From Symbiodinium natans (taxonomy: Eukaryota; Sar; Dinophyceae; Suessiales; Symbiodiniaceae), in assembly GCA_905221605.1 (NCBI GenBank), contig CAJNDS010002757.1, positions 892,501 to 956,500 on the forward strand: a stretch of 64,000 nt of DNA, read 5' to 3'. The notes under the pieces were generated by a model. The model did not search any database. It was given only the letters and a program-made list of their open reading frames with translations, and was not told the DNA's origin. Below, piece after piece: positions 22,255 to 31,223 of this stretch (positions are counted from its first letter, which is position 1; each line of letters begins with the position of its first letter). The position numbers and the translations under genes are program-made.

Positions 22255-23479
22255 TTATTTTGAATATATCCTTTTCCTGTACAAATCTTTTAACTCCGCG
22301 AGTAATTCCTTTGCAAATTCCTTGTCGCCTTCACTTAGTGCTTTAATTCTTCTGTTGTTTGTAGTCACGAATGTCTTGTAGGTACTTTTCGGAATTGTTT
22401 CTCTTTCGTTGGCTTCATCAAATATTCTCTTTAGTTGCACGACACCGATTTTACTTGGTGCTGGTAGTTTCAACTCTCCCGCCCCTTCTTTTAAATGTGG
22501 CTTCTTGACATCTCGCTTTGGTGATGTCGCTTCATCGTCTGCTTGCTGTGGTTGCAATGGTGGTAAGGCTGGCATGCTAGAACTTGACGATGAACCACCT
22601 ACTGTAACATTTGGTGTAGGCGTTGATGCTTTTGCTCTTGCCTTTTTCTCTGGTGATTGTGCACGAGCAAACGAACGTGCCGCGGTGCTTCGTCTCTGTA
22701 CTGGTTCATTCGGGTTATATGGCGGTAAAGCCTGTTGAGTAGCGCCCACATTTGGCTGGTGAGGTTGTAAATATTGCATATTAGGTATTGGATCTAAAGA
22801 GGCATCTTGTTGAGGTGATACTCTTCGCATAATTGACCCTGCTAGTGCTTGTAACATTTCCTGCGATAATCCTGCTACAGATGCCGTTGATAAATCCATA
22901 CCTTGCATCATGTTACCTGCTGTGTTCCCTGCGACTCTTAATGCTCCGCTTCCTAGACTTCTTAAAACTCCTTCGCCTTGCTGTTGTTCCTGCTGTATTT
23001 GTTGTTGATGTGCTTGTGCTATTTGTTCTTGGTTCGCTTGTCTTGCTTGTTCAACCGTAGCTATTGTGCTCACTGTTTGTGCACGGTGCTGTGCTCCTTC
23101 GTCTACTTCCATTGCTTCTAAGTCGTTACCAAATTCGTCTAAGAAAGTAGGCGTACCAATGTTGAACATTTCTACATCACGTCCACCTGCACCTGCACCG
23201 ACATCCCACAAAGCCCTGTGGGTCATATTGTTATCTGTTGCGTATTGTCTCATCATTCTGTCTCGTATTTCTCGCTCATTTATTCTGCTTTGCTCTACAC
23301 GAAGTTTGTCTATATGATCTTTACCATCAAAATATGAACCTTTGTTACTTGCCTTATAAAAAAACTGCGTCGCGATTTGGAAAGGGTTTCAATGCTTCCT
23401 CGTTGTCGTTTACTAGTTCTAAAATGTCTTCGTATCTTGACCTCCTATGAAATTGGATTTGTGATTTATTACCTGCCAT
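22255..23479 (-). CDS. Gln/Pro-rich hypothetical protein, frameshifted near the start
   Basis: The longest intact frame with a Met (22255-23256, 333 aa) begins at MMRQYATDNN, but coding clearly extends upstream. A 41-codon frame starts at ATG 23479 (MAGNKSQIQFHRRSRYEDIL) and ends at TAA 23354-23356. The following frame is open and protein-like from about 23390 downward (FFYKASNKGSYFDG, then EQSRINEREIRDRMM). A single-base indel between about 23358 and 23395 would account for this, so the intact ancestor was about 408 aa. The centre is Gln-rich (QQQIQQEQQQ) and Pro/Ser-rich; the C-terminal 65 residues are charged and helical (YKTFVTTNNRRIKALSEGDK). Its place beside the penton gene suggests a structural or scaffold role, which is inference. 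The break may be a sequencing error or real decay. Confidence 0.75.
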
Positions 23480-23507
23480 ATGAATTTATATACTTATATA
23501 GAAAAAG

Positions 23508-23852
23508 TTAATTAAAAATTGATTCACTTAATGTTTCTAAAGTTTTGACTCTGTTCCGCATGTGAGCCAGTGACGTTTCTGGTATCCTTGGGTTGTGCAT
23601 TTCTGATTTTAACCTGTCAATTTCAATTGTATAATTATCCTTCATTTGTCCCTCTAACAATCTTCGCTTCATAGCCAGATTAGCAACTCTGGCTTCACGT
23701 GCGTCCATTTCTTTTTTTAAATTCAACAAGTAGTCAATGTTAGGCTTGTGGAAGTTTAACTCCGAGGCTTCATTAACAACTGGGTTGTCTAATGACTTTC
23801 TCTTGTGTTGTTTCTTTTGTTGTCTGAACTTGTATTTATTGTAAAGTACCAT
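23508..23852 (-). CDS. Coiled-coil protein of unknown function (114 aa)
   Basis: It has a basic N-terminus (KYKFRQQKKQHKRK) followed by a long charged helix from about residue 40 to the end (LKKEMDAREARVANLAMKRR), which should form a coiled coil. The ATG is preceded by AATAATATATAGAT. It sits between the frameshifted Gln-rich gene and the Pro-rich gene on the same strand, 28 bp and 13 bp away, so the four minus-strand genes could be expressed as a late block. No family was recognised. Confidence 0.7.
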   Translation of the reverse strand: MVLYNKYKFRQQKKQHKRKSLDNPVVNEASELNFHKPNIDYLLNLKKEMDAREARVANLAMKRRLLEGQMKDNYTIEIDRLKSEMHNPRIPETSLAHMRNRVKTLETLSESIFN

Positions 23853-23865
23853 ATCTATATATTAT

Positions 23866-24423
23866 TTACCTAGATTTTTTACTTCTTGGTTGAAACATTG
23901 CCTTTGACAATACGTTGGCTTTTTCTTGTCTTCTTTTCATTATTTCTTGGTTCATAGTTCTCATTTGTAATTGAATGAGTTGCGCTTGAGTTAAATTGTC
24001 ATAAGGATTCATATTTGGTGGCGGTGGTGGGGGCATTGACTTTGACACAGGCGGCGGTGCTTTAGCAACCCTACTAGGTGGTGCTTCATATTGTTCCACT
24101 TCTTCTGCGTGCTGGGTCTTGATTGGTACAGCCTTTACTTTTGGTTTCACGTTGTTCTTTCTAACAGGCTTGGTTGTTATGTCGCTCGGTTTACCTTCAC
24201 ATTTCTCAGGGTGAGAATACCTTAGCGTTTTCATTGAAAGCGTCTTGTGACAGTCATCACACTCTGTTTTTTGTTTTGCTACCTCTGTGATTTTCACTCT
24301 GGTAGGTTTTGGGGGTTCTGACTTGGTTTCCTCGTTTGGTTCAGGTGTTAGTTTATCTTCAGTGCTTTTAGTCTCTTCTGGTTTAGGAGCAACGGTTACC
24401 ATATCATTGTTTTCTTCACTCAT
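23866..24423 (-). CDS. Proline-rich protein with CCHC-like zinc site (185 aa)
   Basis: The N-terminal 50 residues are acidic and Pro/Thr-rich. Residues 55-75 contain C55-x2-C58-x12-H71-x3-C75, a likely zinc finger (TECDDCHK, then HPEKC). A Pro stretch (PPSRVAKAPPPVSKSMPPPP) follows at about 125-147. The C-terminus is helical and basic, ending PRSKKSR. It lies upstream of the coiled-coil gene and downstream of the penton gene, and its leader has AATATATAGAATATTATATAT. A structural or nucleic-acid-binding role is possible but not shown. Confidence 0.7.
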   Translation of the reverse strand: MSEENNDMVTVAPKPEETKSTEDKLTPEPNEETKSEPPKPTRVKITEVAKQKTECDDCHKTLSMKTLRYSHPEKCEGKPSDITTKPVRKNNVKPKVKAVPIKTQHAEEVEQYEAPPSRVAKAPPPVSKSMPPPPPPNMNPYDNLTQAQLIQLQMRTMNQEIMKRRQEKANVLSKAMFQPRSKKSR

Positions 24424-24456
24424 ATATATAATATTCTATATATTTTCCATTTAATT

Positions 24457-25326
24457 TCAATCCATATCACGATTATGAAAGAGGAGACTAAATGTGATAT
24501 GGACGTTGTTTAAATCTATAACGTTGCCAGCCCCATCCGTTATTCTGAATGTCAACCTTTTGATGTTTCTTTTGGATACATTTATATAATCATATTCTGT
24601 TATTCCATAACTGTCGCTAATAATCCCAGCAAAGGGAGCATTTACAGGTATCTTTTTGATCACCGCGTTTGAAAATGCAGATGGACTGTGGAAATTATTA
24701 TTTGATAACTCTGGACAGGAAATGTAAACATCAGGATAAGTCAATAAGTTAATGAAACCAGTTGTCCAAGGGGCAGACGAAGTGAATGCGTCACCAACTG
24801 TTGTAGTGAAACCTAACACCTCATTTATTGAGTTAAGGTTACTAACGTCAACGCTGTTAGAGAACGAACCAGCAACAGGTGGCACGTCTGCATCAGTCAA
24901 GGGTATAAATACAACTTCGCTATAGTTAGATGATATTATTATTTTATTGGTTAAGGTGTCGTATATAGCAGAATATGAATCAGTCCGACCCCCGCTGTCA
25001 AAGAAGGTATTTAGTTGTGCTTGTATTGCGGTGGCTAGTTCTGGTGCGGTGTAGTTTCCTACGGGTATTTCTATTCTTCTGTATGTTATTCCTTGTGGCG
25101 TAGCAGGTGGCAATATTTGATGTCTAAAGTACAGGTTCTGATTATTTGTGTTGATGGAATACCAAGCATTAGGTATAGCCACCTCGTGCACTTGCATAAT
25201 GGTATTTTCGGGTATTTCAAAGGTGTCTTGTAGTTCTATTTTGAAATCCGATGTTGACCTACTGTCGGAAACTCTGTATTTGGAATTGACGTACACTTTT
25301 TTATAAGTTGATGGTCTAGAACTCAT
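24457..25326 (-). CDS. Minor capsid (penton-type) protein
   Basis: The protein is 289 aa. The opening SRPSTYKKVYVNSKYRVSDS, then FKIELQDTFEIPENTIMQVH and AIPNAWYSIN, is the typical start of the single-jelly-roll minor capsid proteins of PLVs and virophages, where strands build the fold. IPVGNYTAPELATAIQAQLN is a widely shared segment in these proteins. Five copies would occupy each capsid vertex. The length and position, diverging from the lipase gene and close to the major capsid gene, agree with this. The 49-bp gap to the lipase gene must hold both promoters. Confidence 0.85.
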   Translation of the reverse strand: MSSRPSTYKKVYVNSKYRVSDSRSTSDFKIELQDTFEIPENTIMQVHEVAIPNAWYSINTNNQNLYFRHQILPPATPQGITYRRIEIPVGNYTAPELATAIQAQLNTFFDSGGRTDSYSAIYDTLTNKIIISSNYSEVVFIPLTDADVPPVAGSFSNSVDVSNLNSINEVLGFTTTVGDAFTSSAPWTTGFINLLTYPDVYISCPELSNNNFHSPSAFSNAVIKKIPVNAPFAGIISDSYGITEYDYINVSKRNIKRLTFRITDGAGNVIDLNNVHITFSLLFHNRDMD

Positions 25327-25375
25327 ATTAATATATATTACTGATAAAATATTTTTATAATCTTATTTATATACA
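25327..25375. promoter_or_regulatory. Divergent promoter, penton / lipase genes
   Basis: A 49-bp AT-only-like spacer separates the two start codons. It contains TTAATATATATTAC on the penton side and TTATTTATATACA just before the lipase ATG. Both are TATA-like and sit within 20-30 bp of the starts, implying very short leaders. Confidence 0.55.
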
Positions 25376-25915
25376 ATGAAAATAGAACAACAGTTAAACA
25401 AGATGCTTGACGATAACAACAAGATTTCAAACTCACAGGGCATTAAGATGGCTTACGATAAAGACAATAAAATTTATGTTAAGGGAAACAAAATGTACAT
25501 CGGTGGTACGGTGAGTGCTACTAACTGGCTTGAAAATTTAACGAAGTTGCCATTTGGTGTTTTAGGTGGAGTTCGTGATATGGAGAGATACTTACAAGCA
25601 GAACATGTATTAAAAAATAATCCTCAAATAGACACAGTGGTGGGACATAGTCAGGCAGGGGTCGTAGCCTTACAGCTGGCGAAAGATTTTCCAGACAGGA
25701 ATTTGAAGACACGAACCTATAACAGCCCCACCTTCAGTATGGGATTCAAGCCAAATACAGAACAACACAAAAGATTTAGAAAAGTTGGAGATGTCGTTAG
25801 TGCTTTTGATGGTGGAGCGGTAAATGTCTATACAGACTCACTCAATCCGTTAAAAAACCATGACATGAGTGCATTTGATGGGGTTGATGAGTCTTTACCG
25901 GCAGGCGAAGTATAA
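25376..25915 (+). CDS. Lipase-like alpha/beta hydrolase
   Basis: The protein is 179 aa. VVGHSQAGVVALQL (residues 88-101) is a nucleophile elbow with Ser92, like the class 3 lipase GHSLGG. KVGDVVSAFD gives a candidate catalytic Asp139 and NHDMSAFD a candidate His162, so the triad order Ser-Asp-His is correct. TRTYNSPTF before the Asp is also typical. Lipases of this kind recur in virophages and PLVs, where they may breach membranes on entry or exit; here that is inference. No signal peptide or transmembrane helix is seen. The protein is short and lacks an obvious lid domain. Confidence 0.75.
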   Translation: MKIEQQLNKMLDDNNKISNSQGIKMAYDKDNKIYVKGNKMYIGGTVSATNWLENLTKLPFGVLGGVRDMERYLQAEHVLKNNPQIDTVVGHSQAGVVALQLAKDFPDRNLKTRTYNSPTFSMGFKPNTEQHKRFRKVGDVVSAFDGGAVNVYTDSLNPLKNHDMSAFDGVDESLPAGEV

Positions 25916-25934
25916 AAATATCAGTAAAATTAAT

Positions 25935-26174
25935 ATGATGTTTAATAAACCAAGACATATAAAAGAACCTAACAGAGTAGGTAAGCCATCAGAGAGTCTA
26001 CAGTTTAAAGCCAAGTTGAACAAGAAGTTGAGTCACTCAGGATACGACACAATAAGAGAAATAGTTGAGAAACACGAAGAGACTACAATATTACCACCGA
26101 GCGACAAACAGAGTAAACATAATAATGTTTTAAATAGCCATAAAAAATATAGTAATAATAAAAAATCTAAATAA
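25935..26174 (+). CDS. Small basic protein (79 aa)
   Basis: The start at 25935 (or 25938) is chosen because it follows the lipase stop by 19 bp; an in-frame Met at 25869 would overlap the lipase gene. It is very Lys-rich (HIKEPNRVGKPSESLQFKAK, and KKYSNNKKSK at the end). There is no recognised motif. It lies immediately before the major capsid gene; a DNA-condensing or minor virion role would fit the charge but is speculative. Confidence 0.6.
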   Translation: MMFNKPRHIKEPNRVGKPSESLQFKAKLNKKLSHSGYDTIREIVEKHEETTILPPSDKQSKHNNVLNSHKKYSNNKKSK

Positions 26175-26184
26175 TATATATAAA
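26163..26184 (+). promoter_or_regulatory. Late-type promoter of the major capsid gene
   Basis: AAATCTAAATAATATATATA stands directly before the ATG. Nearly the same sequence (AAATCTAAATAATAATATAT) stands before the gene at 30177. The shared TCTAAATAATA followed by a TATA run is the best candidate for an element-specific promoter motif; TCTA-type late motifs are known from virophages. Confidence 0.5.
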
Positions 26185-27651
26185 ATGGATTTAGTTCTTG
26201 CAGAGAGTAACGACAATATGATAAATAGCCTCCAGTTCGGATTACCTGAATCAGCCGCGTATATCACTGATAGAAAACAAGTCCACTTCCCTAGTGTATC
26301 TGGAAACATCTTCAGTAGTAGTAATGGAAATAAATATTTAAAGTTTGTCATCACAGGTGAAGATAACAACTATATTGATTTGTCCAGTGTTTGTTTATTC
26401 TTTGACGTTGTTAATACATCCACCACTGCCGGACAATATTTACGCCCTTTAGGTGAGAGCCACGCATTTTTCACAAGATACAGATGTAATGGGGCAGGAC
26501 AACAGTTAAACGACATTGACAATTACAACCAAGTGTGCGAAGAAATGAAATCGTTCAAAAGCGAAGAAGTCAGAAATTTAGACGATATTCAAGAAGGTTG
26601 TCTGACAAGATATGACAGTAGAATTAATAGATTGTTTGCTTATAACATTGAAAGTCATAGTGCAACAGCAACAACAGGAGCAAATAATCGAGGCGTCGTT
26701 GTGCCAAAACTAACGCGAATTAATACTACCGGAATTGAACAGGGTAAGTTCGTAAGAATGGGACACAAGCCCGTTTGTGGATTTGTTCAATCTGGATATT
26801 ATCCACCAATCAGATATTGTCCACTTGAATTTATTTTTGAAATTGTTTCAGATGCAGGCGAACCAGTCGTCCGACCTTCAGCAACAGTAGCAGGAACACA
26901 AGCAGAAGACGATGAAACCGGCTTATATTTTACAACGCGCAATACTACCACAAGTTGGGCTATTCAGAATGCTATTTTAAGATGTGAATTGATACAGGTG
27001 GACAATACCGTTAACAATAACATAGTTTCACATTTATTGAAAGGGGGTAGGCTTCGTATGGTTTATCCGGCTTATCATTCATTTTCACAAACCTTCACAG
27101 CAGGAAATACAGAGATAAATATGAACATCGTTAAATCTTCAACTCGGTTGTCTCAGATGTTCTTCACCTTCAGCAACAGTAATATTGATAATGATAGCAC
27201 AGCAGGTAATTATGACAGGAAGAGGTGGAACTACTTTTTCCACCCTATGGCGGTAACTATTGATAATTTAGAAGGTGTCATTGATTCCGACAAACAAATT
27301 TCAGCACAAATACAGATAGCTAACAAGAAATTCCCCGAACAAGAAATTTCTAGCATTAGTGAATTCATGTATTTCCTTCGTCGGGCGGTTAATGTAATGA
27401 GCCCTTATTACGATGGCTTTTCAATTGACATTTATAGATACGCTAATGATAAATTTATTGGAGGAATTAACTTTGACAAGCAACCAGATATGAATTTTAC
27501 AGGAACTAACACGAAAATGGGAAGCTTAATCACTTTTAAAATCAAAGGAGCTAACGCAAATTTTGCATTAGGAATTGAAAGAGTTTTCATAACAGCCGTG
27601 TCAGAACATATATTTGAGCTAAGTGAAAGTGCCTCAACAGTTCTTGACTGA
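26185..27651 (+). CDS. Major capsid protein (double jelly roll)
   Basis: The protein is 488 aa, within the usual size for PLV and virophage major capsid proteins. The N-terminus (DLVLAESNDNMINSLQFGLP, then PSVSGNIFSSSNGNKYLKF) and the beta-rich body with YIDLSSVCLFFDV, HAFFTRYRCNGAGQQL and the late segment KRWNYFFHPMAVTIDNLEG match the double-jelly-roll capsid family that forms pseudo-hexameric capsomers. The frame is intact. It sits between the small basic protein and the fibre gene on the same strand. The fold is inferred from overall pattern and gene context, not from a database search. Confidence 0.88.
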   Translation: MDLVLAESNDNMINSLQFGLPESAAYITDRKQVHFPSVSGNIFSSSNGNKYLKFVITGEDNNYIDLSSVCLFFDVVNTSTTAGQYLRPLGESHAFFTRYRCNGAGQQLNDIDNYNQVCEEMKSFKSEEVRNLDDIQEGCLTRYDSRINRLFAYNIESHSATATTGANNRGVVVPKLTRINTTGIEQGKFVRMGHKPVCGFVQSGYYPPIRYCPLEFIFEIVSDAGEPVVRPSATVAGTQAEDDETGLYFTTRNTTTSWAIQNAILRCELIQVDNTVNNNIVSHLLKGGRLRMVYPAYHSFSQTFTAGNTEINMNIVKSSTRLSQMFFTFSNSNIDNDSTAGNYDRKRWNYFFHPMAVTIDNLEGVIDSDKQISAQIQIANKKFPEQEISSISEFMYFLRRAVNVMSPYYDGFSIDIYRYANDKFIGGINFDKQPDMNFTGTNTKMGSLITFKIKGANANFALGIERVFITAVSEHIFELSESASTVLD

Positions 27652-27711
27652 TAAGTTTATAAACAGAAATTTTCAATATAAATATTAATTTCTCACGTAT
27701 TAATATTTATA

Positions 27712-30156
27712 ATGGCTTCATTAAACAACCTTACATCAATTTATGCAGACAAGTTCTATTTGTCGTCCTCAACAGGCGTAAGTGAAATATCGGATACGTA
27801 TGCAACCAAGGCAGAACTGACAAACACCAACACAGCAAACTCTGCAGATATACAAGCAAACACCGATGCTATTGATGTTCTGAACACCAAGCAACTGCAA
27901 AACTTTAATAATATTAATGCTATTAATACTGATTTAACTAATAATTATCAAACTAATACAGTATTAGCCACTAATTTTTATAATAAAACAGAAATTGATG
28001 CAACATTTAGTAATTATTATACATCAACACAAATTGATACAAACTTATCTACTAATTACCAAACCAATGCCCAACTAGCCGTTAATTACTATAATAAATC
28101 CGAAATAGATACAAATTTATCAACGAATTACCAGACTAACACGCAGTTAGGAAACAATTATTATACTAAAACAGAGGTAGATGGATTAGTAGGAGCAGGT
28201 GGTGGTTACACAGATACAGAAATTGACAATCTATTAGACTTACGAGTTCCAAAATCAGATTTTACAAATAGATTTCGTACAAATCCTATCATTGATTGTA
28301 GTGCCCCTACAGTTATTCATAGCGGTTTAACATTAAATAATTCAACTATAAATATAAGTCCAGTAGCAGGTTTATTATTTAGCAATCAAACGGGAGGAGG
28401 TGATAAAGTATTAGCAGAATTTAAAAACGCTACAAGTTATATAACTTTACAAGGAGATAAAATATTTTGTAATAATACATCAGATGATGCTATTAAACAA
28501 CTTGATTTATCTAATAATAATGCAGGTTATAAAATGAGTGGTAAAATAGCAGTACCAACTGGTGGTTTAGTAGTAGAAAATACAGCAGATGCTAGTTTAT
28601 CATTTACAGTTAGAAATACTGACAATTACATTACTTTTAATAATGATAGTATTGACTGTTATAATTCAGTTGGAGACACTGGAAGAATTTTAAACTTAAA
28701 TAGTAATTCTAATCAGTATGTTAAATCGCATTCACTATTAGTAGATACAGCATCAAATACATTAACAGGAGGTTATACATTAGATGTTGTAGATAGTGCT
28801 ATTATTAGACAGAATTTAAGAGTAGATAATAATATAGATTTAACAAATAACACAGGAGATATTCAACTACCGACAGCAGGGATAGATATGTTCAGAAATA
28901 GTGGAGATGCTAATTATAATTTAAGAGTTAGAGACACACAGGGAGTTTTTGAATTTAGAAACAGAAATTTCAGATGTATGAACCCGAGCAATCCAGCAAA
29001 TGGAACGGAAATGATTTTACACGACACAGGAGGTGATTATCGTTTAAGAATAGGAAGTCAAACAACAGCAACAGTGGGAATAGGAAGACAGTATAATTTT
29101 TCATATCATTTAACAGTAGGCGGTATAAGTAATTTTAATGAGACAAGAGTAGAAAATGACGCAACATTTTTAGGACAACAATTATTAAGCACTGATGGAA
29201 GAATATTTCAAAGAGCAGACGTTAACAATTCATTAAATGTCGTATCAACAGAAGAAATCAACTTTTCCTTACAGTCTGATAGAACAACCGACCCTACAAC
29301 AGGGACTATAGCATTGCAGTTAAATGACACTAACGGAATTACCATTAATAGAGCAGTTACAAATAATCAAACATTCAATAGTATAGGTAATATCGTTGGC
29401 GAAGCAGATGTTATTAGTTGGGGGCGTTTTATGTTTCAAAATAGTAGTGAATTAAAGGAAGTTTTGGACACTCAATATAAGTTATATATCAGAAATGGAG
29501 ACACAGCGGGAGAAATGAATTTAACAATAGGATTGGAATCATCAACGCCAGAAATTCAACTTACAGACGGGAAAGTAACTTTAGTTGGGCAATTAGAAAT
29601 TACAAATACTGATGTATCAGGACAACAAAGAGTATTAATTAACAATCCAGATAATGACGGATTGATTAGATTAAGTAATAACAATTTATCAAGATTAGAC
29701 GCAACAAATACAGGCGTTGATGTTTACGGCTTCTTTACTACAACTAATAACGCTGATATTGGAGGAAATTTAACATGCGTTGCTTTAACTGAAACATCAG
29801 ACTCTAAATTAAAAGAAAATGTTAAGGAAGCAAATATTAAAGAATGTTATAAAGCAGTCAAATATATCAAGCCGAAAACATATAATTTTATCAATGATGA
29901 AGACAAAAAAAGTCATATTGGATTTATAGCAGATGATATAAAAGACGCTAAAATGCCCTCTGAATGGGACAACATCGTATATTATAATGATGATGGTATG
30001 AAATTATTAGCATATAATAAAACAGCAGTTGTGCTTTGGGGTTGTGTGCAACAATTACAAAAGCAAGTAGAAGATTTAGAAAAGGAAGTTAAGAAACTAA
30101 AAGGTGAAGCATCACCAAAAGCAAAGGCAAAAGCAAAAACGAAAAGTAAACATTAA
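27712..30156 (+). CDS. Fibre/spike protein with C-terminal S74 chaperone domain
   Basis: The protein is 814 aa. Residues 78-160 hold repeats of the type NYYNKSEIDTNLSTNYQTN, a heptad-like trimeric stalk found in phage and virus fibres. Residues 170-690 are a repetitive beta-rich shaft with many Asn/Thr. From 696, SDSKLKEN starts a peptidase S74 (intramolecular chaperone) domain with the Ser696-Lys701 dyad spaced as in known members, followed by YNFINDEDKKSHIGFIADD and the closing coiled coil. Such domains help trimers fold and then cut themselves off. The tail is Lys/Ala-rich. It is probably the host-attachment fibre of the virion. Confidence 0.85.
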   Translation: MASLNNLTSIYADKFYLSSSTGVSEISDTYATKAELTNTNTANSADIQANTDAIDVLNTKQLQNFNNINAINTDLTNNYQTNTVLATNFYNKTEIDATFSNYYTSTQIDTNLSTNYQTNAQLAVNYYNKSEIDTNLSTNYQTNTQLGNNYYTKTEVDGLVGAGGGYTDTEIDNLLDLRVPKSDFTNRFRTNPIIDCSAPTVIHSGLTLNNSTINISPVAGLLFSNQTGGGDKVLAEFKNATSYITLQGDKIFCNNTSDDAIKQLDLSNNNAGYKMSGKIAVPTGGLVVENTADASLSFTVRNTDNYITFNNDSIDCYNSVGDTGRILNLNSNSNQYVKSHSLLVDTASNTLTGGYTLDVVDSAIIRQNLRVDNNIDLTNNTGDIQLPTAGIDMFRNSGDANYNLRVRDTQGVFEFRNRNFRCMNPSNPANGTEMILHDTGGDYRLRIGSQTTATVGIGRQYNFSYHLTVGGISNFNETRVENDATFLGQQLLSTDGRIFQRADVNNSLNVVSTEEINFSLQSDRTTDPTTGTIALQLNDTNGITINRAVTNNQTFNSIGNIVGEADVISWGRFMFQNSSELKEVLDTQYKLYIRNGDTAGEMNLTIGLESSTPEIQLTDGKVTLVGQLEITNTDVSGQQRVLINNPDNDGLIRLSNNNLSRLDATNTGVDVYGFFTTTNNADIGGNLTCVALTETSDSKLKENVKEANIKECYKAVKYIKPKTYNFINDEDKKSHIGFIADDIKDAKMPSEWDNIVYYNDDGMKLLAYNKTAVVLWGCVQQLQKQVEDLEKEVKKLKGEASPKAKAKAKTKSKH

Positions 30157-30176
30157 AATCTAAATAATAATATATA
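30156..30176 (+). promoter_or_regulatory. Promoter motif shared with the major capsid gene
   Basis: AAATCTAAATAATAATATAT overlaps the last base of the fibre stop codon and ends one base before the next ATG. It repeats the motif at 26163, so the downstream small gene is probably transcribed on its own and on the same schedule as the capsid gene. Confidence 0.45.
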
Positions 30177-30392
30177 ATGGTTAATATTGATGAACAAATA
30201 GAAAAGAAACTCAATGAACAATTAGAAAAGATAAAGGGAGACTTAATTATATTTAACACTATCCAAGATTTAACAGATAAAATACAAAAGTTAGAAGATG
30301 AAATAGAACAGTTGAAAAACAAAAACAAAGGATATTGCGGTACTTCTTCTAAATGCTTACCGTTTAACTGTTGTAGTTTCTCATTATTCTGA
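30177..30392 (+). CDS. Small coiled-coil protein (71 aa)
   Basis: MVNIDEQIEKKLNEQLEKI and then LTDKIQKLEDEIEQLKNKNK form clear heptads of Ile/Leu over residues 4-50. The last 20 residues contain three Cys (YCGTSSKCLPFNCC). It follows the fibre gene by 20 bp and has a capsid-type promoter, suggesting a small virion component. No family was recognised. Confidence 0.65.
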   Translation: MVNIDEQIEKKLNEQLEKIKGDLIIFNTIQDLTDKIQKLEDEIEQLKNKNKGYCGTSSKCLPFNCCSFSLF

Positions 30393-30418
30393 TGATTAAT
30401 AATATTATTTTGATATTA

Positions 30419-31186
30419 TTAATCATCTTCATCAGTCCTTAAGACCTTCTCAAATCTGATGTAGAACATGTTATTTGCATCTTTTGCATTCGTGTTTATG
30501 TACAAGAAGCTATATGGAGCATCGTTTATCGCCAGTTGGTACATTTCATATAACTGTTGCTTGTTTACCAGCGCGCTATTCTCTTCTAAAAATGCATTGA
30601 CTTCATTCATGTTCTTGAGTCTGAACACAAACAGCGCAGACGCATTGAGCCTAATTATTGGAGCTAGCACGTTGTACTTCTGAGTGGACAGTATCACTGA
30701 AATTGCGTTATGTCTACCTCTTGTGAACAATCCGTGCAAGATACTTGAGTACCTTACAAATTTTGGGTCGTCCGCGAAATCATCAATGACTATTAGTATA
30801 CTGAATAAATCCTTGTCTTTGTTCTTCTTCTGGAACTCTATTACCTTGTGTTGGGTGTCTATTATTTTCTGTAAGGCAGTTGCGTCGTAATGATTGAAAT
30901 ATATCTGTTCCTTTTCCGAGTCCACTTTCATTACATCCTTTATGTACTTCTTCACTGCGTTCCACGTGTCGTCCACATCTACACTAGGGCTGAATATATA
31001 GATTCTCTCAAAGCTATTGCGGTAAATCTTCAATATTAAGTTCTGTATCAAAACTGTTTTACCGCCTGTACTGGAAGCCACAGCCAACATTCTCGCTGGT
31101 AAGGATGGCATCATCTCATACTTGCTGTTTTTGAACTGATACTTGGGTATATCAATTGGTTCTACCGTCGGAACATTCTCGTTCAT
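30419..31186 (-). CDS. Genome-packaging ATPase (A32/FtsK-HerA type)
   Basis: The protein is 255 aa. Walker A is ASSTGGKT (37-44, K43), Walker B is SILIVIDDF (129-137, D135/D136), and RGRHNAISVILSTQKYN carries the arginine and the sensor-like Gln169. These match the packaging ATPases of PLVs, virophages and nucleocytoplasmic large DNA viruses, which pump DNA into preformed capsids. The length is typical. It is convergent with the coiled-coil gene and divergent from the 49-aa frame at 31224. The frame is intact. Confidence 0.92.
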   Translation of the reverse strand: MNENVPTVEPIDIPKYQFKNSKYEMMPSLPARMLAVASSTGGKTVLIQNLILKIYRNSFERIYIFSPSVDVDDTWNAVKKYIKDVMKVDSEKEQIYFNHYDATALQKIIDTQHKVIEFQKKNKDKDLFSILIVIDDFADDPKFVRYSSILHGLFTRGRHNAISVILSTQKYNVLAPIIRLNASALFVFRLKNMNEVNAFLEENSALVNKQQLYEMYQLAINDAPYSFLYINTNAKDANNMFYIRFEKVLRTDEDD

Positions 31187-31223
31187 TATTAATATTAGTT
31201 AGAAAAATTATATGTTATAATAT

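Noticed and set aside
22409-23317. Plus-strand frames opposite the Gln-rich gene
   Set aside because: Antisense shadows of the minus-strand coding sequence, which has the better composition and context.
30089-30328. Minus-strand Phe/Ser-rich frame over the coiled-coil gene
   Set aside because: It reads the complement of Lys/Glu/Leu codons and has no independent support.
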